Counted from the first letter of the stretch, positions 17,420-26,646 are shown. The stretch: DNA of 64,000 bases from Pseudomonas sp. JUb42 (GCF_024807945.1 NZ_JANUFD010000015.1:124001-188000), one strand, 5' to 3'. Program-made: numbers and translations. Notes: generated by a model not told the origin, from the letters alone.

Positions 17420-18780
17420 CCTCGATCCGTCGACGCACCCTGACTGTAATCATCGGACTGGTACTCATCGGCCTGTTGATACTGACGTTGGTCAACGTTC
17501 ATGACAGCAATCACGAAATCGCAGAAGTCTACGATGCCCAACTCGCCACCAACGCCAGGTTGCTGCAAGGCGTAATGCGCATGCCAGTGGCTCGCCAGGA
17601 ACATGCGCAGCTGTATCAAGCCTTCAACCAGGCATTGGGGCAGGCAGAGCCCAGGGTCGATGGACACCCTTATGAGAGCAAGATCGCGTTTCAGGTCTGG
17701 GACATGCAGAACAATCTGCTGGTGCATACCCCCAGCGCCCCGACCCTGACCCACGCGCCTCTGTACTCCGGATTCAGCGACATCGATGACCTGAAAAAAC
17801 ACCAATGGCGCACGTTCGTGCTCAAGGACGAGCAACACAATCTGCTGATATGGGTTGGCGAACGCGACGACGTTCGCTCGGACCTGGTCAACCGGATCGT
17901 CCGTCATACCGTGCTTCCCAATCTTGTCGGCAGCCTGTTGTTGATGGCGGCCATCTGGCTGGCTATTGGTTGGGGACTCAAGCCGCTGGCTGATCTGGCG
18001 GCAACCTTGCGAGGGCGTCATCCGGGTTCTCTGGAGCCGCTGCAGATGGCCCCGTTGCCCAGCGAACTTGAACCGATGCAGGCGGCCTTGAACCGACTGC
18101 TGGGGCAGATTCAGGAGATCTTGAGCCGTGAACGCCGCTTCATCGCCGATGCCGCCCATGAAATGCGCACGCCGCTCGCCGTGCTTCGGGTGCACGCCCA
18201 GAACGTGCTGGAAGCGCGCAACGAGGAGCAGCGGCGCGAGTCTTTGAATTATCTGATCATCGGCGTTGACCGCACCACCCGGTTGGTCAATCAGCTGCTG
18301 ACCATCGCACGGCTGGAGCCCGGTGCCGGAGCCTTGAAGACAACCAGCGCCGATCTTGTCAGTGCCGTGCGCGAGAGTCTGGTGCAAATGACCCCTTGGG
18401 TTTTAAGCCGGGGGATGGAGTTGTCATTTGACTGTGACGAACAGTCCCGCATGGTTGAGACCGACTTTTCCGCCATCGACATTGCGTTGCAAAACCTGGT
18501 GACCAATGCGGTGAATTTTTCACCTGTGGGTGGGCAGATCAGCGTTGCGTTGACGTTCACGGACAACAGCTTTCACCTCAACGTCGCTGATCAGGGGCCG
18601 GGAATCGATGAGGCCGAGCGTGAACGGCTCTTTGAGCGTTTCTACAGCGCCGGGAATGATCAGGGGGTAGGGCTGGGCCTGACGATCGTGCAAACGGTAG
18701 CGACACGCCTGGGCGGGGAGATCAGGCTGGAAAACGCGACGTCGGGAGGGCTGATCGCTTCGTTGATAGTGCCTGTGTGA
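17416..18780 (+). CDS. Sensor histidine kinase (QseC/PmrB-like)
   Basis: 454 residues from a TTG that overlaps the regulator stop (TTGA). Two membrane helices (about residues 8-27 and 165-190) bracket a periplasmic sensor of about 135 residues, followed by a short HAMP-like linker, HisKA with phospho-His248 (DAAHEMRTPLAV) and HATPase (NLVTNAVNFSP, DQGPGID, GVGLGLTIVQ). The signal is unknown. It closes the seven-gene operon, a layout in which the kinase senses something related to the operon's own product or stress. Confidence 0.94.
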   Translation: MTSIRRRTLTVIIGLVLIGLLILTLVNVHDSNHEIAEVYDAQLATNARLLQGVMRMPVARQEHAQLYQAFNQALGQAEPRVDGHPYESKIAFQVWDMQNNLLVHTPSAPTLTHAPLYSGFSDIDDLKKHQWRTFVLKDEQHNLLIWVGERDDVRSDLVNRIVRHTVLPNLVGSLLLMAAIWLAIGWGLKPLADLAATLRGRHPGSLEPLQMAPLPSELEPMQAALNRLLGQIQEILSRERRFIADAAHEMRTPLAVLRVHAQNVLEARNEEQRRESLNYLIIGVDRTTRLVNQLLTIARLEPGAGALKTTSADLVSAVRESLVQMTPWVLSRGMELSFDCDEQSRMVETDFSAIDIALQNLVTNAVNFSPVGGQISVALTFTDNSFHLNVADQGPGIDEAERERLFERFYSAGNDQGVGLGLTIVQTVATRLGGEIRLENATSGGLIASLIVPV

Positions 18781-18832
18781 GCACTGACGCGAAGTGTGGA
18801 TGCCCCGGCCACATGTTTAGTAACCCCGGATC

Positions 18833-18926
18833 TGTGGGCGCGTGGCTTGCCCGCGAATGAGCCAATACATCCGATGCATCTTTAGCGCCTGGCAATCTGT
18901 CTTCGCGGGCAAGCCTCGCCCCCACA
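18833..18926. repeat. REP-type inverted repeat pair
   Basis: Arms TGTGGGCGCGTGGCTTGC (18833 onward) and GCAAGCCTCGCCCCCACA (to 18926) form an imperfect inverted repeat of a second REP subfamily (core GGCTTGCCCGCGAA), between convergent genes. Confidence 0.85.
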
Positions 18927-18941
18927 TCTCATCGCCGCCAA

Positions 18942-18970
18942 GAAAAAACGCCCGGAAGACCTGGGCGTTT
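18942..18970 (-). terminator. Rho-independent terminator of the ABC transporter operon
   Basis: Stem AAACGCCC/GGGCGTTT (18946-18953 and 18963-18970) with a run of A before it on the plus strand, which is the U tract of a minus-strand transcript. It lies 25 bases past the ABC ATPase stop. Confidence 0.85.
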
Positions 18971-18994
18971 ATAGGCAGCTGCCTTCGTTCTAGT

Positions 18995-20056
18995 TCACAC
19001 CGGCAGCACCACAAAACTCTCCGGCTTGCAGCGCATCGCCACCTGGGTGCCGGGTGTCAGGGTATGGCTGCCCGGTGTCGGCAGTTGCTGGCACTTCAGG
19101 TCAATGGTGTCGCCCGCCACGGCCACACGGTAGATCACGCGGTTGCCGATGAACGAGGTGTCTTTGACCTTGCCGAGGAATTCGCCTTCACCGAGGTAGC
19201 CTTGTGCGGGAGCCAGGGTCAGGGTTTCCGGACGGATCGAGACGTTGACGGGGCCTGCGCCCACTTCGCTTTTTGCGGCATGGCTGTAGCGGCCAAAGGG
19301 CAGTTCGACGCTGCCCTGGCCGTAGGTGCCGTTGACGATATTGGTGTCGCCGAAGAACTTCGCCGCGAACAGGGTGCGCGGCGACCAGTACATTTCTTCC
19401 GGGCCGCCGATCTGCTCGATGCCGCCCTTGTTCAGCAATACCACGCGGTCAGAGAGAATCATCGCTTCGTCCTGGTCGTGGGTGACGTAGACGAAGGTGG
19501 TCGAGGTCTCTTCGTGGATGCGTTTGATCTCGTTGAGCATGTGATGACGGATCTTCAGGTCCAGGGCCGCCAGGGGTTCGTCGAGCAGCAGTACCGCCGG
19601 GCGATTGACCAGGGCCCGGGCCAGGGCGACGCGTTGCGCCTGGCCGCCGCTGAGTTCGGAGATCCAGCGGCTTTTGTAGCTCTCCAGCTGCACCAGTTCC
19701 AGCACGCGGGTCACTTCACGCTTGATCACGTCCTTGGCGGTCTTCTTCAGGCGCAGGCCGAAAGCAACGTTGTCGAACACGTCAAGATGCGGGAACAGCG
19801 CGTATTTCTGGAACACCATATTGACCGGACGATGCTCCGGCGCAAGGCGCGTCGCGTCCTTGCCATCGATGACCACGCGGCCGGTAGTGGGCTCTTCGAA
19901 GCCGGCGATGATGCGCATCAGCGTGGTCTTGCCGCAGCCGCTGGGGCCGAGCAGGGTGAGAATCTCATTACGCTTGATGGTCAGGTCGAGTTTGCCCAGC
20001 GCCGTGAGGCCGCCGTAGCTCTTGGAAATGCCGCTCAGTTCAATGCTGTTGGTCAT
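18995..20056 (-). CDS. ABC transporter ATP-binding protein, PotA-like
   Basis: 353 residues. Walker A GPSGCGKTTL (about 38-47), signature LSGGQAQRVALARAL, Walker B VLLLDEPLAALD, H-loop YVTHDQDEA, then a C-terminal TOBE domain of about 110 residues. This is the importer ATPase type that serves polyamine, iron or other small solutes. Last gene of the operon binding protein - permease - permease - ATPase, 5 bases after the second permease. Confidence 0.94.
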   Translation of the reverse strand: MTNSIELSGISKSYGGLTALGKLDLTIKRNEILTLLGPSGCGKTTLMRIIAGFEEPTTGRVVIDGKDATRLAPEHRPVNMVFQKYALFPHLDVFDNVAFGLRLKKTAKDVIKREVTRVLELVQLESYKSRWISELSGGQAQRVALARALVNRPAVLLLDEPLAALDLKIRHHMLNEIKRIHEETSTTFVYVTHDQDEAMILSDRVVLLNKGGIEQIGGPEEMYWSPRTLFAAKFFGDTNIVNGTYGQGSVELPFGRYSHAAKSEVGAGPVNVSIRPETLTLAPAQGYLGEGEFLGKVKDTSFIGNRVIYRVAVAGDTIDLKCQQLPTPGSHTLTPGTQVAMRCKPESFVVLPV

Positions 20057-20061
20057 GGCTG

Positions 20062-20853
20062 TTACTCCGCAGGTTCAGCGCGTTCAAGTTCGAGACGACG
20101 GCGGCGCAGGGTCATGACCAGGCCGGCGATGGCGATAATGGCGATGGTCACGGTCAGCATGAACACCGAGGCAGCGTTGATGGTCGGGCTCACGGCGCGG
20201 CGCATCATGGAAAGGATCATCAGTGGCAGGGTGGTGTCGCTGCCAGTGACGAAGACCGTGATCAGGAACTCATCCAGAGACAGGGCAATGGCCAGAATCG
20301 CAGCACCGGCGATGGTCGGGCCAATGATCGGCAGGGTCACCAGCCAGAAGGCCTGCAAGGGCGAAGCACCGAGGTCCCGGGCGGCTTCCTCGAAGGACAG
20401 GTCGAAGTACTCCAGACGCGAGCGCACCGATTCGACGAAGAACGGAAAGGTGAACAGGGTGTGACCGATAATGACGGTCAGCAGCGAACGCGACACGCCG
20501 ATCAAAGAAAAGAAAATCACCAGGGCGATACCGAGAAACAGCCCCGGCAAGGCAATGGGCGCGAAGTTGAGAAAGGCGAATACCGACTTGGCGCGGCCCT
20601 TCATGCGCATCAACGCCAGGGCCGAGCAGGTCCCCAGCAGGGTGGTGATGACCGACGAAGCAATAGCCACGATTGCGCTGTTCTTCAGCGCGGTCATGAA
20701 GTCGATGCTGCCGAACAGCTCGTCGAACCACTGGCTGGAGAAGCCTTCGAAGGGGAACGACAGCGACGCCGAAGCGTGAAAGCTGAACAGGGTGATGATC
20801 GCAATCGGGGCGTACAGGAACAGCATGTAGACGTAGGTGAATAATCTGATCAT
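20062..20853 (-). CDS. ABC transporter permease, PotC-like
   Basis: 263 residues, six predicted helices, with the EAA loop in SFEEAARDLGASPLQAFWLVTLPIIGP shape that docks the ATPase. Second inner-membrane subunit of the Pot-type importer; 33 bases after the first permease. Confidence 0.93.
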   Translation of the reverse strand: MIRLFTYVYMLFLYAPIAIITLFSFHASASLSFPFEGFSSQWFDELFGSIDFMTALKNSAIVAIASSVITTLLGTCSALALMRMKGRAKSVFAFLNFAPIALPGLFLGIALVIFFSLIGVSRSLLTVIIGHTLFTFPFFVESVRSRLEYFDLSFEEAARDLGASPLQAFWLVTLPIIGPTIAGAAILAIALSLDEFLITVFVTGSDTTLPLMILSMMRRAVSPTINAASVFMLTVTIAIIAIAGLVMTLRRRRLELERAEPAE

Positions 20854-20886
20854 GGCGAGCTACCTCAGGTGTTGATGTGGCGATGT

Positions 20887-21822
20887 TCAGTCGTGATAGC
20901 GCTTGCCTGGGGCCAGGCGCGCGATACGCAAGGTGCCAAGGAGCAACGCATAAACCAGCATGAACACCACGAGCAGGATGTAGGCCATGGCCGCACCCAA
21001 AGGCCAGTTGCCCACCGAGCGGAACTGGTTGGCGATCACCAGGCCGGTGGTCATGGCATCGCGTCCGCCCAGCAATTGCGGGGTGACGTAGTCACTGGCT
21101 GCCAGGACGAAGGTGAACATGAACGAGCTGACGATGCTCTTGTGGGACATGGGCACGATCACCCGCCACAGGGTCGCCGCACCGCTGGCGCCGAGATCGG
21201 CCGCCGCTTCAAGGTAATCGCGCTTCACGTCACGCAGGCCGGACACCAACAGCAGCAGGGTAAAGGGCAGCATGATGTGCACCAGGGTCAGCACCACGGC
21301 GAACTTGCTGAACACCAGCCATTCCATGGGTTGATCGATCAGGCCGAAGTGCATCAGCGTGGAGTTGATCACGCCATTGGTGCCGAGGATCGAGCGCCAG
21401 GCGTAGACCCGCACCAGGTAGCTGGAAAACCACGAGATCAGGGCCAGGTACAACACCGCGTTGGAGCGGGTGTGGTAGACGATGTAGTAAGCCACCGGCG
21501 CACTGATGACCGTGGACAGTACGGCGGTGAAGAAGCCGTTCTGCATGGCGATCCACAGCGAGCTGTAAAAGCCGCTGGCGCTGAGTGCACGAGAGTAGCT
21601 GATCAGCGTTGCCGCAGGCTCCATGCTGAAGGTCTGGGCCTTCCAGAAGCTGGCGACCAGCAGCAGGATCGACGGGATCAGAAAGAACACCAATAGAAAG
21701 ACAAAAGGCGGCGACGCGAGCAGGTAGCCGGTGAGGGTTTTCTTGTCCATGGCTGCTCGCTGGCGGGGCTCCTGAGTCGGGGTATCCAGTGCGACGGAAT
21801 CGCTGTTGTTGATTACGTTCAT
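20887..21822 (-). CDS. ABC transporter permease, PotB-like
   Basis: 311 residues. A hydrophilic N-terminus of about 25 residues precedes six predicted helices (first: LLASPPFVFLLVFFLIPSIL). The EAA loop is YLEAAADLGASGAATLWRVIVP. An internal ATG (residue 25, MDKKTLTG) is an alternative start. Pairs with the PotC-like permease. Confidence 0.93.
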   Translation of the reverse strand: MNVINNSDSVALDTPTQEPRQRAAMDKKTLTGYLLASPPFVFLLVFFLIPSILLLVASFWKAQTFSMEPAATLISYSRALSASGFYSSLWIAMQNGFFTAVLSTVISAPVAYYIVYHTRSNAVLYLALISWFSSYLVRVYAWRSILGTNGVINSTLMHFGLIDQPMEWLVFSKFAVVLTLVHIMLPFTLLLLVSGLRDVKRDYLEAAADLGASGAATLWRVIVPMSHKSIVSSFMFTFVLAASDYVTPQLLGGRDAMTTGLVIANQFRSVGNWPLGAAMAYILLVVFMLVYALLLGTLRIARLAPGKRYHD

Positions 21823-21870
21823 GATGATCTTGCCTATACGTGTTCTTTCAAGATGAGGACCCCGGATGAG

Positions 21871-21895
21871 CCGCGCATGCCAGGGGCATGCGCGG
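21871..21895. promoter_or_regulatory. Stable stem-loop between binding-protein and permease genes
   Basis: CCGCGCATGCC (21871-21881) pairs perfectly with GGCATGCGCGG (21885-21895) across a 3-base loop. In the minus-strand transcript it lies 37 bases after the binding-protein stop without a U tract, a position typical of 3' stabilising hairpins that raise the binding protein relative to the permeases. Confidence 0.7.
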
Positions 21896-21931
21896 GTTTT
21901 ACGGTTGTCTCAAACAGAGCTTTGCCGACGT

Positions 21932-23095
21932 TTAGAACGAGCCCTTGAAGTTGGCCCACTCATCGATCCACTCGGCGTAGGTCACGTATTTGTCCGACTT
22001 GAGGGGCGGTTGGCCGTATAGCTTCGACTGCTCGAAGAAGCTGTCCAGATGGTCATAGCCGAAGGTGTTGCGCAGCTCTGCGGGCAGCAGCGGCACGGCC
22101 TTGGGGTTGGTGACTGCGGAGAACATGGTGGTGGCCATCTTCGCCTGGGTCTCGGGTTCCAGGACCTTGTTGATGAATTCCAGGGCCAGGGGAATGTCTT
22201 TGGCGGTCTTGGGGACGAATAGCGCGTCGCACCACAGTGCGGCACCTTCCTTGGGCACGGCCAGGGCGGTTTCCACACCGCGCTTGGCGGTTTCGCTTGG
22301 GCCGTTGGCGGACAGCGAGAACACCGCGTCGACTTCACCGGACACCAGCAGCGACACAGCATCGCCCTGAGATGCGGCGAACACGCGGCACTGATCGCGA
22401 TACGGCTTGAGCTTTTCAAAGGCGTCGTCGAATTCGGCGCGTGTCAGGTTGGGGAACTTGTCACCGTAACCGGCCAGGATCGCGATCAGCGACCAGTTCG
22501 AGGTGCCGTCGTCGACGAAGGTCAGTTTGCCCTTGAGCTTGGGATCAAGCAGATCGGTGTAGACCGTCGGCTTCTTCATGTTTTTGACGTTGTAGACAAT
22601 GGTGTTCATGCCCCACAGCAGCGGGATGCCCCATTGCTTGCCGTCCCAGTACCAGCGGCTGCCCTTGTAGAACAGCGGGAAGGTGTTTTCTGCCGAATAA
22701 TTGGGGATCTTCGAGGTGTCGATCTCACGCAGAATGCCCATTTCCTTATAGATGGTTTCGTAACCGAGGGCGTACATGGTCAGGTCGAGCTGCACCGGAT
22801 CGCTGCCTGCCAGGCGCGCGGTGATGTCGTCCTGGTTGCTGGCATAGCTGGAACGCACGGTAATCCCGCGTTTCTTGCGCCACTCGGCCAGTTCCGCATC
22901 GCCGGTTTCGCCTTCCCAGCCAAGGATTTCCAGATGACCGCCCGCAGCAGCGAAGGCGCTGGGCACGAACGAGCCCAGATACAGACCGGCGGCCGACGCC
23001 GCAGCGCCGAGCAAGAATGTACGACGCTTGAGCGCTATCGAGTCCAGAAGATCGATGCCAGATGATCCATAACCCATCTCTGATTCTTTTTTCAT
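21932..23095 (-). CDS. Extracellular solute-binding protein (PotD-like) with a twin-arginine signal
   Basis: 387 residues from the ATG at 23095, which has AGGAA 8 bases upstream; a longer frame upstream lacks support. The N-terminus carries a Tat-type signal (ALKRRTFLLGAAASAAG, cleavage near SAFAAAG), followed by a two-lobe binding protein (LEILGWEGETGD..., FSLSANGPSETAKRG). The Pot family binds polyamines, but related proteins bind other cationic or small organic ligands, so the ligand is open. First gene of the importer operon. The Tat route fits the orphan tatA at 25558. Confidence 0.9.
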   Translation of the reverse strand: MKKESEMGYGSSGIDLLDSIALKRRTFLLGAAASAAGLYLGSFVPSAFAAAGGHLEILGWEGETGDAELAEWRKKRGITVRSSYASNQDDITARLAGSDPVQLDLTMYALGYETIYKEMGILREIDTSKIPNYSAENTFPLFYKGSRWYWDGKQWGIPLLWGMNTIVYNVKNMKKPTVYTDLLDPKLKGKLTFVDDGTSNWSLIAILAGYGDKFPNLTRAEFDDAFEKLKPYRDQCRVFAASQGDAVSLLVSGEVDAVFSLSANGPSETAKRGVETALAVPKEGAALWCDALFVPKTAKDIPLALEFINKVLEPETQAKMATTMFSAVTNPKAVPLLPAELRNTFGYDHLDSFFEQSKLYGQPPLKSDKYVTYAEWIDEWANFKGSF

Positions 23096-23840
23096 TCTGA
23101 GTTTCCTGCCTAGGGTGGGGTGTTGAAAGGGTTGAGCGGCTGGCAATCGCTGCGACCTGGAATGTCCGGCAGGCGGCAACGTTTGCAGCGGTTTACATCG
23201 GCAGTGTTATGGCCAGCCTGGTATCCCTGCAGCTGGAGCGTTGTGCGTCACGATCAGGTCTGTGGCCCGATGGCACACGTGCGCTTCCACGGTTCCGATT
23301 GACTCTTCTAATGCTGAGCGGCGAGCGGGGACTGCTGAATGAACACGGCACATCCCGGATTCGCGCCTGGCTCTTGATAGGCTCGGCTTGTTGTTTTCAT
23401 GGTTCGAGTATTGGCCCGGTTGCCGTGGCCGCTCAATTTCGCACCGCTTTTAAAAGCGACGCACTCTGACGCATCGAAGTGACCGAACCTGCGCAGCTGT
23501 ATTGCTGTAAACACAGAACCCGGCAGGGGCCAGGCTTGCTGGTTCCTGCCGGACAAAACTCAACCCTCTGAAGGGGAGCGCGATTCTGTAGGACCGGCTT
23601 TATCCGGGAGGAGGCCTTTGAAGTCGATGTCGCTCTCCAGGCTAAAGCCGGTCCTACGGTCGGGTGTGTAGAGCTGGTGTGTGTAGAGCTAAAGCCCGGC
23701 GTAGAGAACTGCCAAAACGCGTCACCCTGCGTCGCTTTTCTCCCAAGTGCGAAATTGAGTACCAAGTGGCGTCCACCAATACTCAGGCGCAGCTGCAGCG
23801 CCTTTGCGCCCATCCATCGTCCTCATGCTTGGAGGTGCCA
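23096..23840. other. Long divergent intergenic region
   Basis: About 745 bases between the ABC operon (minus) and the ThDP gene (plus). It holds a REP pair (23587-23657). I see no convincing gene, and no TTATACGTATAA-type operator. Confidence 0.6.
23587..23657. repeat. REP-type inverted repeat pair
   Basis: Arms TGTAGGACCGGCTTTATC (23587 onward) and GCTAAAGCCGGTCCTAC (to 23657): a third REP subfamily, core GTAGGACCGGCTTTA. Confidence 0.85.
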
Positions 23841-25541
23841 GTGAAGCTCACCGGTAGTCAGGTTTTTGCAAAAGAGCTGAAGTCTCTCGGCATCCACTAT
23901 GTCGCCGGAATTCCCGGCCAGGGCTCATGGGCACTGGTCGACGGGCTATTGGCGCCGGGCACGGCGATTCCGTTCATTCAGGTCATGCAGGAGCAAAGCG
24001 CCGTGCATATGGCTGACGGTTATTTTCGAGCCTGTGGTCGGCCAATGGCGGCGTTGCTGCCCACCTCCCTTGGCCGCAGCAAAGCCCTGGGCGGCATCGA
24101 GACGGCGCGGGTGGATGGCTCGGCAATACTGGTGATCAGCGCCGGGGCGCCCGAACCGGCGGCGACTGTCTTGTTTGAGTCTTTTACGGATACGCAGAGT
24201 GCTGCCGCGCCTGGGTTAAAGGCCGGCAAGTCGCGGCTGGCCGTGACGTCGGCGGATAAATTGTCGGCAACCCTGCGCAAGGCTTTCGACAGCATGCTCA
24301 GCAGCCTTGCCGGGCCGGTGATCATCGATATCCCGGTTCGTGTCCAGACCGACAGCATTGAAGCCAAAGGCGCCAGTCGCCGTCAGGCCAGCCTCGGTGA
24401 ACCCGTATCCTTGAATGTGGATGTGCTTGAGCAGATTGCAGAGCAGGTCAGCCAGGCCCAACGGCCGGTAATCCTGGCGGGCTCAGGGGTCATTGCCGAT
24501 GAGGCCGGTGCGCAATTGCTGCTATTGGCCGAGGCATTTTTGCTGCCTGTGGTGACGACCACTCTGGCCAAAGGCGCGTTCCCGGAAGATCACCTGCTGA
24601 GCGGCGCAACCCTGGGTCGGCAATCCCGCGACGCTGGCAATGCGCTGTTGAGTGCTGCCGATCTGCTGATTGCGATCGGCTGTGCCCGGGACAGCGAGGT
24701 CATGCCAACCTTGCCCGGCGCGCGGCTGACTCACATGACTGACGCGGCGTTGATCCTTATCGATAGCAGCGACCCGGCCACAGGTTCAGGCAAGCTTGCC
24801 GGGATCAGCCTTTCAACAGGGCTTAAAGAGGCGTTGCAGCATCTCGCGCAGCTTCCCGATGCCCCGGCGCGCAAGGCCCTCAAGCTGCATCGCGGACCTT
24901 ACCGCAAGGCCATCGCGGCGCGGTGCAAGGCCCGGGATAGCCGTCTTGATGCCAGCCTTGCCATCGACCTCACACCCTTGCCGGTCCAGCGTCCCCTGCG
25001 CGAACTGCGCCTGTTGCTGGAGCGCGACGCCATTGTGGTCGTGGGCGCTGGCAGCGTGCAGGCGGCGGTGCGTCAGGTTTTTCCCGTGTATATGCCCCGC
25101 AGCCACCTGTGCGTCGGTGGGGCCGGGGCGGTGGGATGGGCCGTTCCGGCAGCCATCGGCGCCAAGCTGGCGATGCCCGCGCGGCAGGTCGTATGCGTGG
25201 TGGGGGATGGCGACTTTTTGCAGTCGATGCAGGAAATGGCGGTCTGCATGATGCACACGATTCCCGTAGTCTTCGTCGTGCTGAATAACAGCGGTTATGC
25301 GTCGATGAGCGAGCTGCAACTTGAGCGCAATGAAAACCATCCGGGCGGCGAATTCAATCTGCCCGATGGCAGGCCGTACTCGCCCGACTTTGCTGTGATC
25401 GCCAGAAGCTTTGGCCTTGAGGCATGGCGGGTCGAGCACGGCTCGCAGCTCAAAGCGGTATTATCCAAGGCGATCAACAGCAAGGGGCCATCGCTGGTCG
25501 AGATCATTACCGCACGCGGCAACGTTGCCGTTCACGATTAA
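23841..25541 (+). CDS. Thiamine diphosphate-dependent enzyme, diverged acetolactate synthase-like paralogue
   Basis: 566 residues from a GTG with a strong GGAGGTG site 3-9 bases upstream. It is paralogous to the protein at 7452-9239: MKLTGSQVFAKELKSLG, VAGIPGQG, catalytic Glu51 (MQEQSAVHMADGY), GDGDFLQSMQEMAV to VVLNNSGY and PDGRPYSPDF match. The first-domain segment that is TSIGAGASN in the paralogue reads TSLGRSKA here and the following 60 residues are poorly conserved, so substrate handling probably differs. Followed 16 bases later by tatA. The reaction is unknown. Confidence 0.87.
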   Translation: MKLTGSQVFAKELKSLGIHYVAGIPGQGSWALVDGLLAPGTAIPFIQVMQEQSAVHMADGYFRACGRPMAALLPTSLGRSKALGGIETARVDGSAILVISAGAPEPAATVLFESFTDTQSAAAPGLKAGKSRLAVTSADKLSATLRKAFDSMLSSLAGPVIIDIPVRVQTDSIEAKGASRRQASLGEPVSLNVDVLEQIAEQVSQAQRPVILAGSGVIADEAGAQLLLLAEAFLLPVVTTTLAKGAFPEDHLLSGATLGRQSRDAGNALLSAADLLIAIGCARDSEVMPTLPGARLTHMTDAALILIDSSDPATGSGKLAGISLSTGLKEALQHLAQLPDAPARKALKLHRGPYRKAIAARCKARDSRLDASLAIDLTPLPVQRPLRELRLLLERDAIVVVGAGSVQAAVRQVFPVYMPRSHLCVGGAGAVGWAVPAAIGAKLAMPARQVVCVVGDGDFLQSMQEMAVCMMHTIPVVFVVLNNSGYASMSELQLERNENHPGGEFNLPDGRPYSPDFAVIARSFGLEAWRVEHGSQLKAVLSKAINSKGPSLVEIITARGNVAVHD

Positions 25542-25557
25542 TCTGTAGGGGATTCAC

Positions 25558-25776
25558 ATGGGCCTTTTTGATTTCAAGCATTGGATAGTGATTCTGGTGG
25601 TCGTCGTATTGGTCTTCGGCACGAAGAAACTCAAGACCCTGGGTTCGGACGTCGGCGAAACCATCAAGGGTTTTCGCAAGGCGGTCAACGAAGACGGTGA
25701 CGCCGTTGCCCATGGCGATGGCGGCGTATCCCTGAACAAGGTCAATGCCGCCGACGAGCCACAAGTGCGCAGTTGA
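25558..25776 (+). CDS. tatA: Orphan TatA/TatE-type translocase subunit
   Basis: 72 residues: N-terminal membrane helix (WIVILVVVVLVFGTKKL), amphipathic helix (GSDVGETIKGFRKAV) and a short polar tail. TatA forms the pore of the twin-arginine protein export system. tatB and tatC are absent here, so this is an extra copy in a catabolic operon, possibly matched to the Tat-signal binding protein at 21932. Its stop is 3 bases from the converging regulator gene. Confidence 0.9.
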   Translation: MGLFDFKHWIVILVVVVLVFGTKKLKTLGSDVGETIKGFRKAVNEDGDAVAHGDGGVSLNKVNAADEPQVRS

Positions 25777-25779
25777 CGA

Positions 25780-26646
25780 TCAGGCCTGGCCGCCCCAGAT
25801 GATCGCCGAGTTTTCCCCGGTCATGTATTCTCGCACTTCCAGCGGCAACGATTGATCGCTGGGCAACAGCACGGTGGCGTTGCGCAGGTGATGCTTGCGG
25901 ATCTTGCCCTTGTCCACCAGGCCCAGAACCATGCGCGTGGAAAACGGCTGACGGAACGAAGATGACGCCACCCCAGTCACCAGTCCGGAAAGAAAGCGGA
26001 TGGGCCGGCGGTGCTGGGGCGTGAGAATCGAGAAGGTCATCTCGTTGCGCTGCTTGCCCTCGAAGTCCACCAGGAACAGGCGGTCGCCCATCAGCAGGCA
26101 GAAGCCGTGGTAGGTAAAGGAGTAGCCGATTTTTCCACTGCCATCGAGCAGCGGAAAGCGCTCCACCGTCACGTATTGCACCATGGAGTCGGCGCGATAC
26201 AGGCAAGTGACTGAGCGCAGGATGCGGCCCTTGTAGATTGACGAGTTGTGATAGCGGTAATAAACGCCCAGGTAGTCTTCCAACTGGTCGGCCGAGGCTT
26301 TGGCCAGGGGCAGGAAGTGATTGAATTGCGTCGAGGCGCGCAGGTCAGTAGGCAGCTCGTTTTCAAACCCTTCGTAGAACTTCTTGAATTCGCCAGGCGG
26401 ACGAAACAGGTCCTCGGCCTCCATCATGAAATAGCGGCCAATCTTCTGCAGGATCTTCTGCGACGGGACGTGCTGCCCGACCAGATACTTGTTGAACTGC
26501 TGGCGATTGACGTCGACCTTGCGACACATGTCTGCAACTGAACGGCACGACTCGACCAGGGTGCTCAGGTTCTTCTGCACATTGGCCTGGGCATCGCTGC
26601 GAATTTGCTGGCGTTCAGGATGAGAAGTGGAGCCTGTTGAAGGCAT
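25780..26646 (-). CDS. XRE-type helix-turn-helix regulator
   Basis: 288 residues. An N-terminal helix-turn-helix (SVADMCRKVDVNRQQFNKYLVGQHVPSQKILQ shape, about residues 35-68) precedes a 200-residue C-terminal domain with no motif I recognise. The domain arrangement fits single-protein regulators of neighbouring catabolic genes. Divergent from the Gfo/Idh operon across 600 bases containing inverted GTTATATTT elements, the likeliest binding sites. Confidence 0.82.
   Translation of the reverse strand: MPSTGSTSHPERQQIRSDAQANVQKNLSTLVESCRSVADMCRKVDVNRQQFNKYLVGQHVPSQKILQKIGRYFMMEAEDLFRPPGEFKKFYEGFENELPTDLRASTQFNHFLPLAKASADQLEDYLGVYYRYHNSSIYKGRILRSVTCLYRADSMVQYVTVERFPLLDGSGKIGYSFTYHGFCLLMGDRLFLVDFEGKQRNEMTFSILTPQHRRPIRFLSGLVTGVASSSFRQPFSTRMVLGLVDKGKIRKHHLRNATVLLPSDQSLPLEVREYMTGENSAIIWGGQA

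Noticed and set aside
18842..20464. Long open frame opposite the ABC ATPase and permease genes
   Set aside because: Covers clear PotA- and PotC-like genes on the other strand and shows no domain of its own.
21834..21845. CTATACGTGTTC as another LacI operator
   Set aside because: Only 8 of 12 positions match TTATACGTATAA and the palindrome is broken; it lies inside the ABC operon.
21871..21900. Plus-strand rho-independent terminator
   Set aside because: The stem followed by TTTT reads as one on the plus strand, but no plus-strand gene precedes it; it is better seen as an mRNA hairpin of the minus-strand operon.
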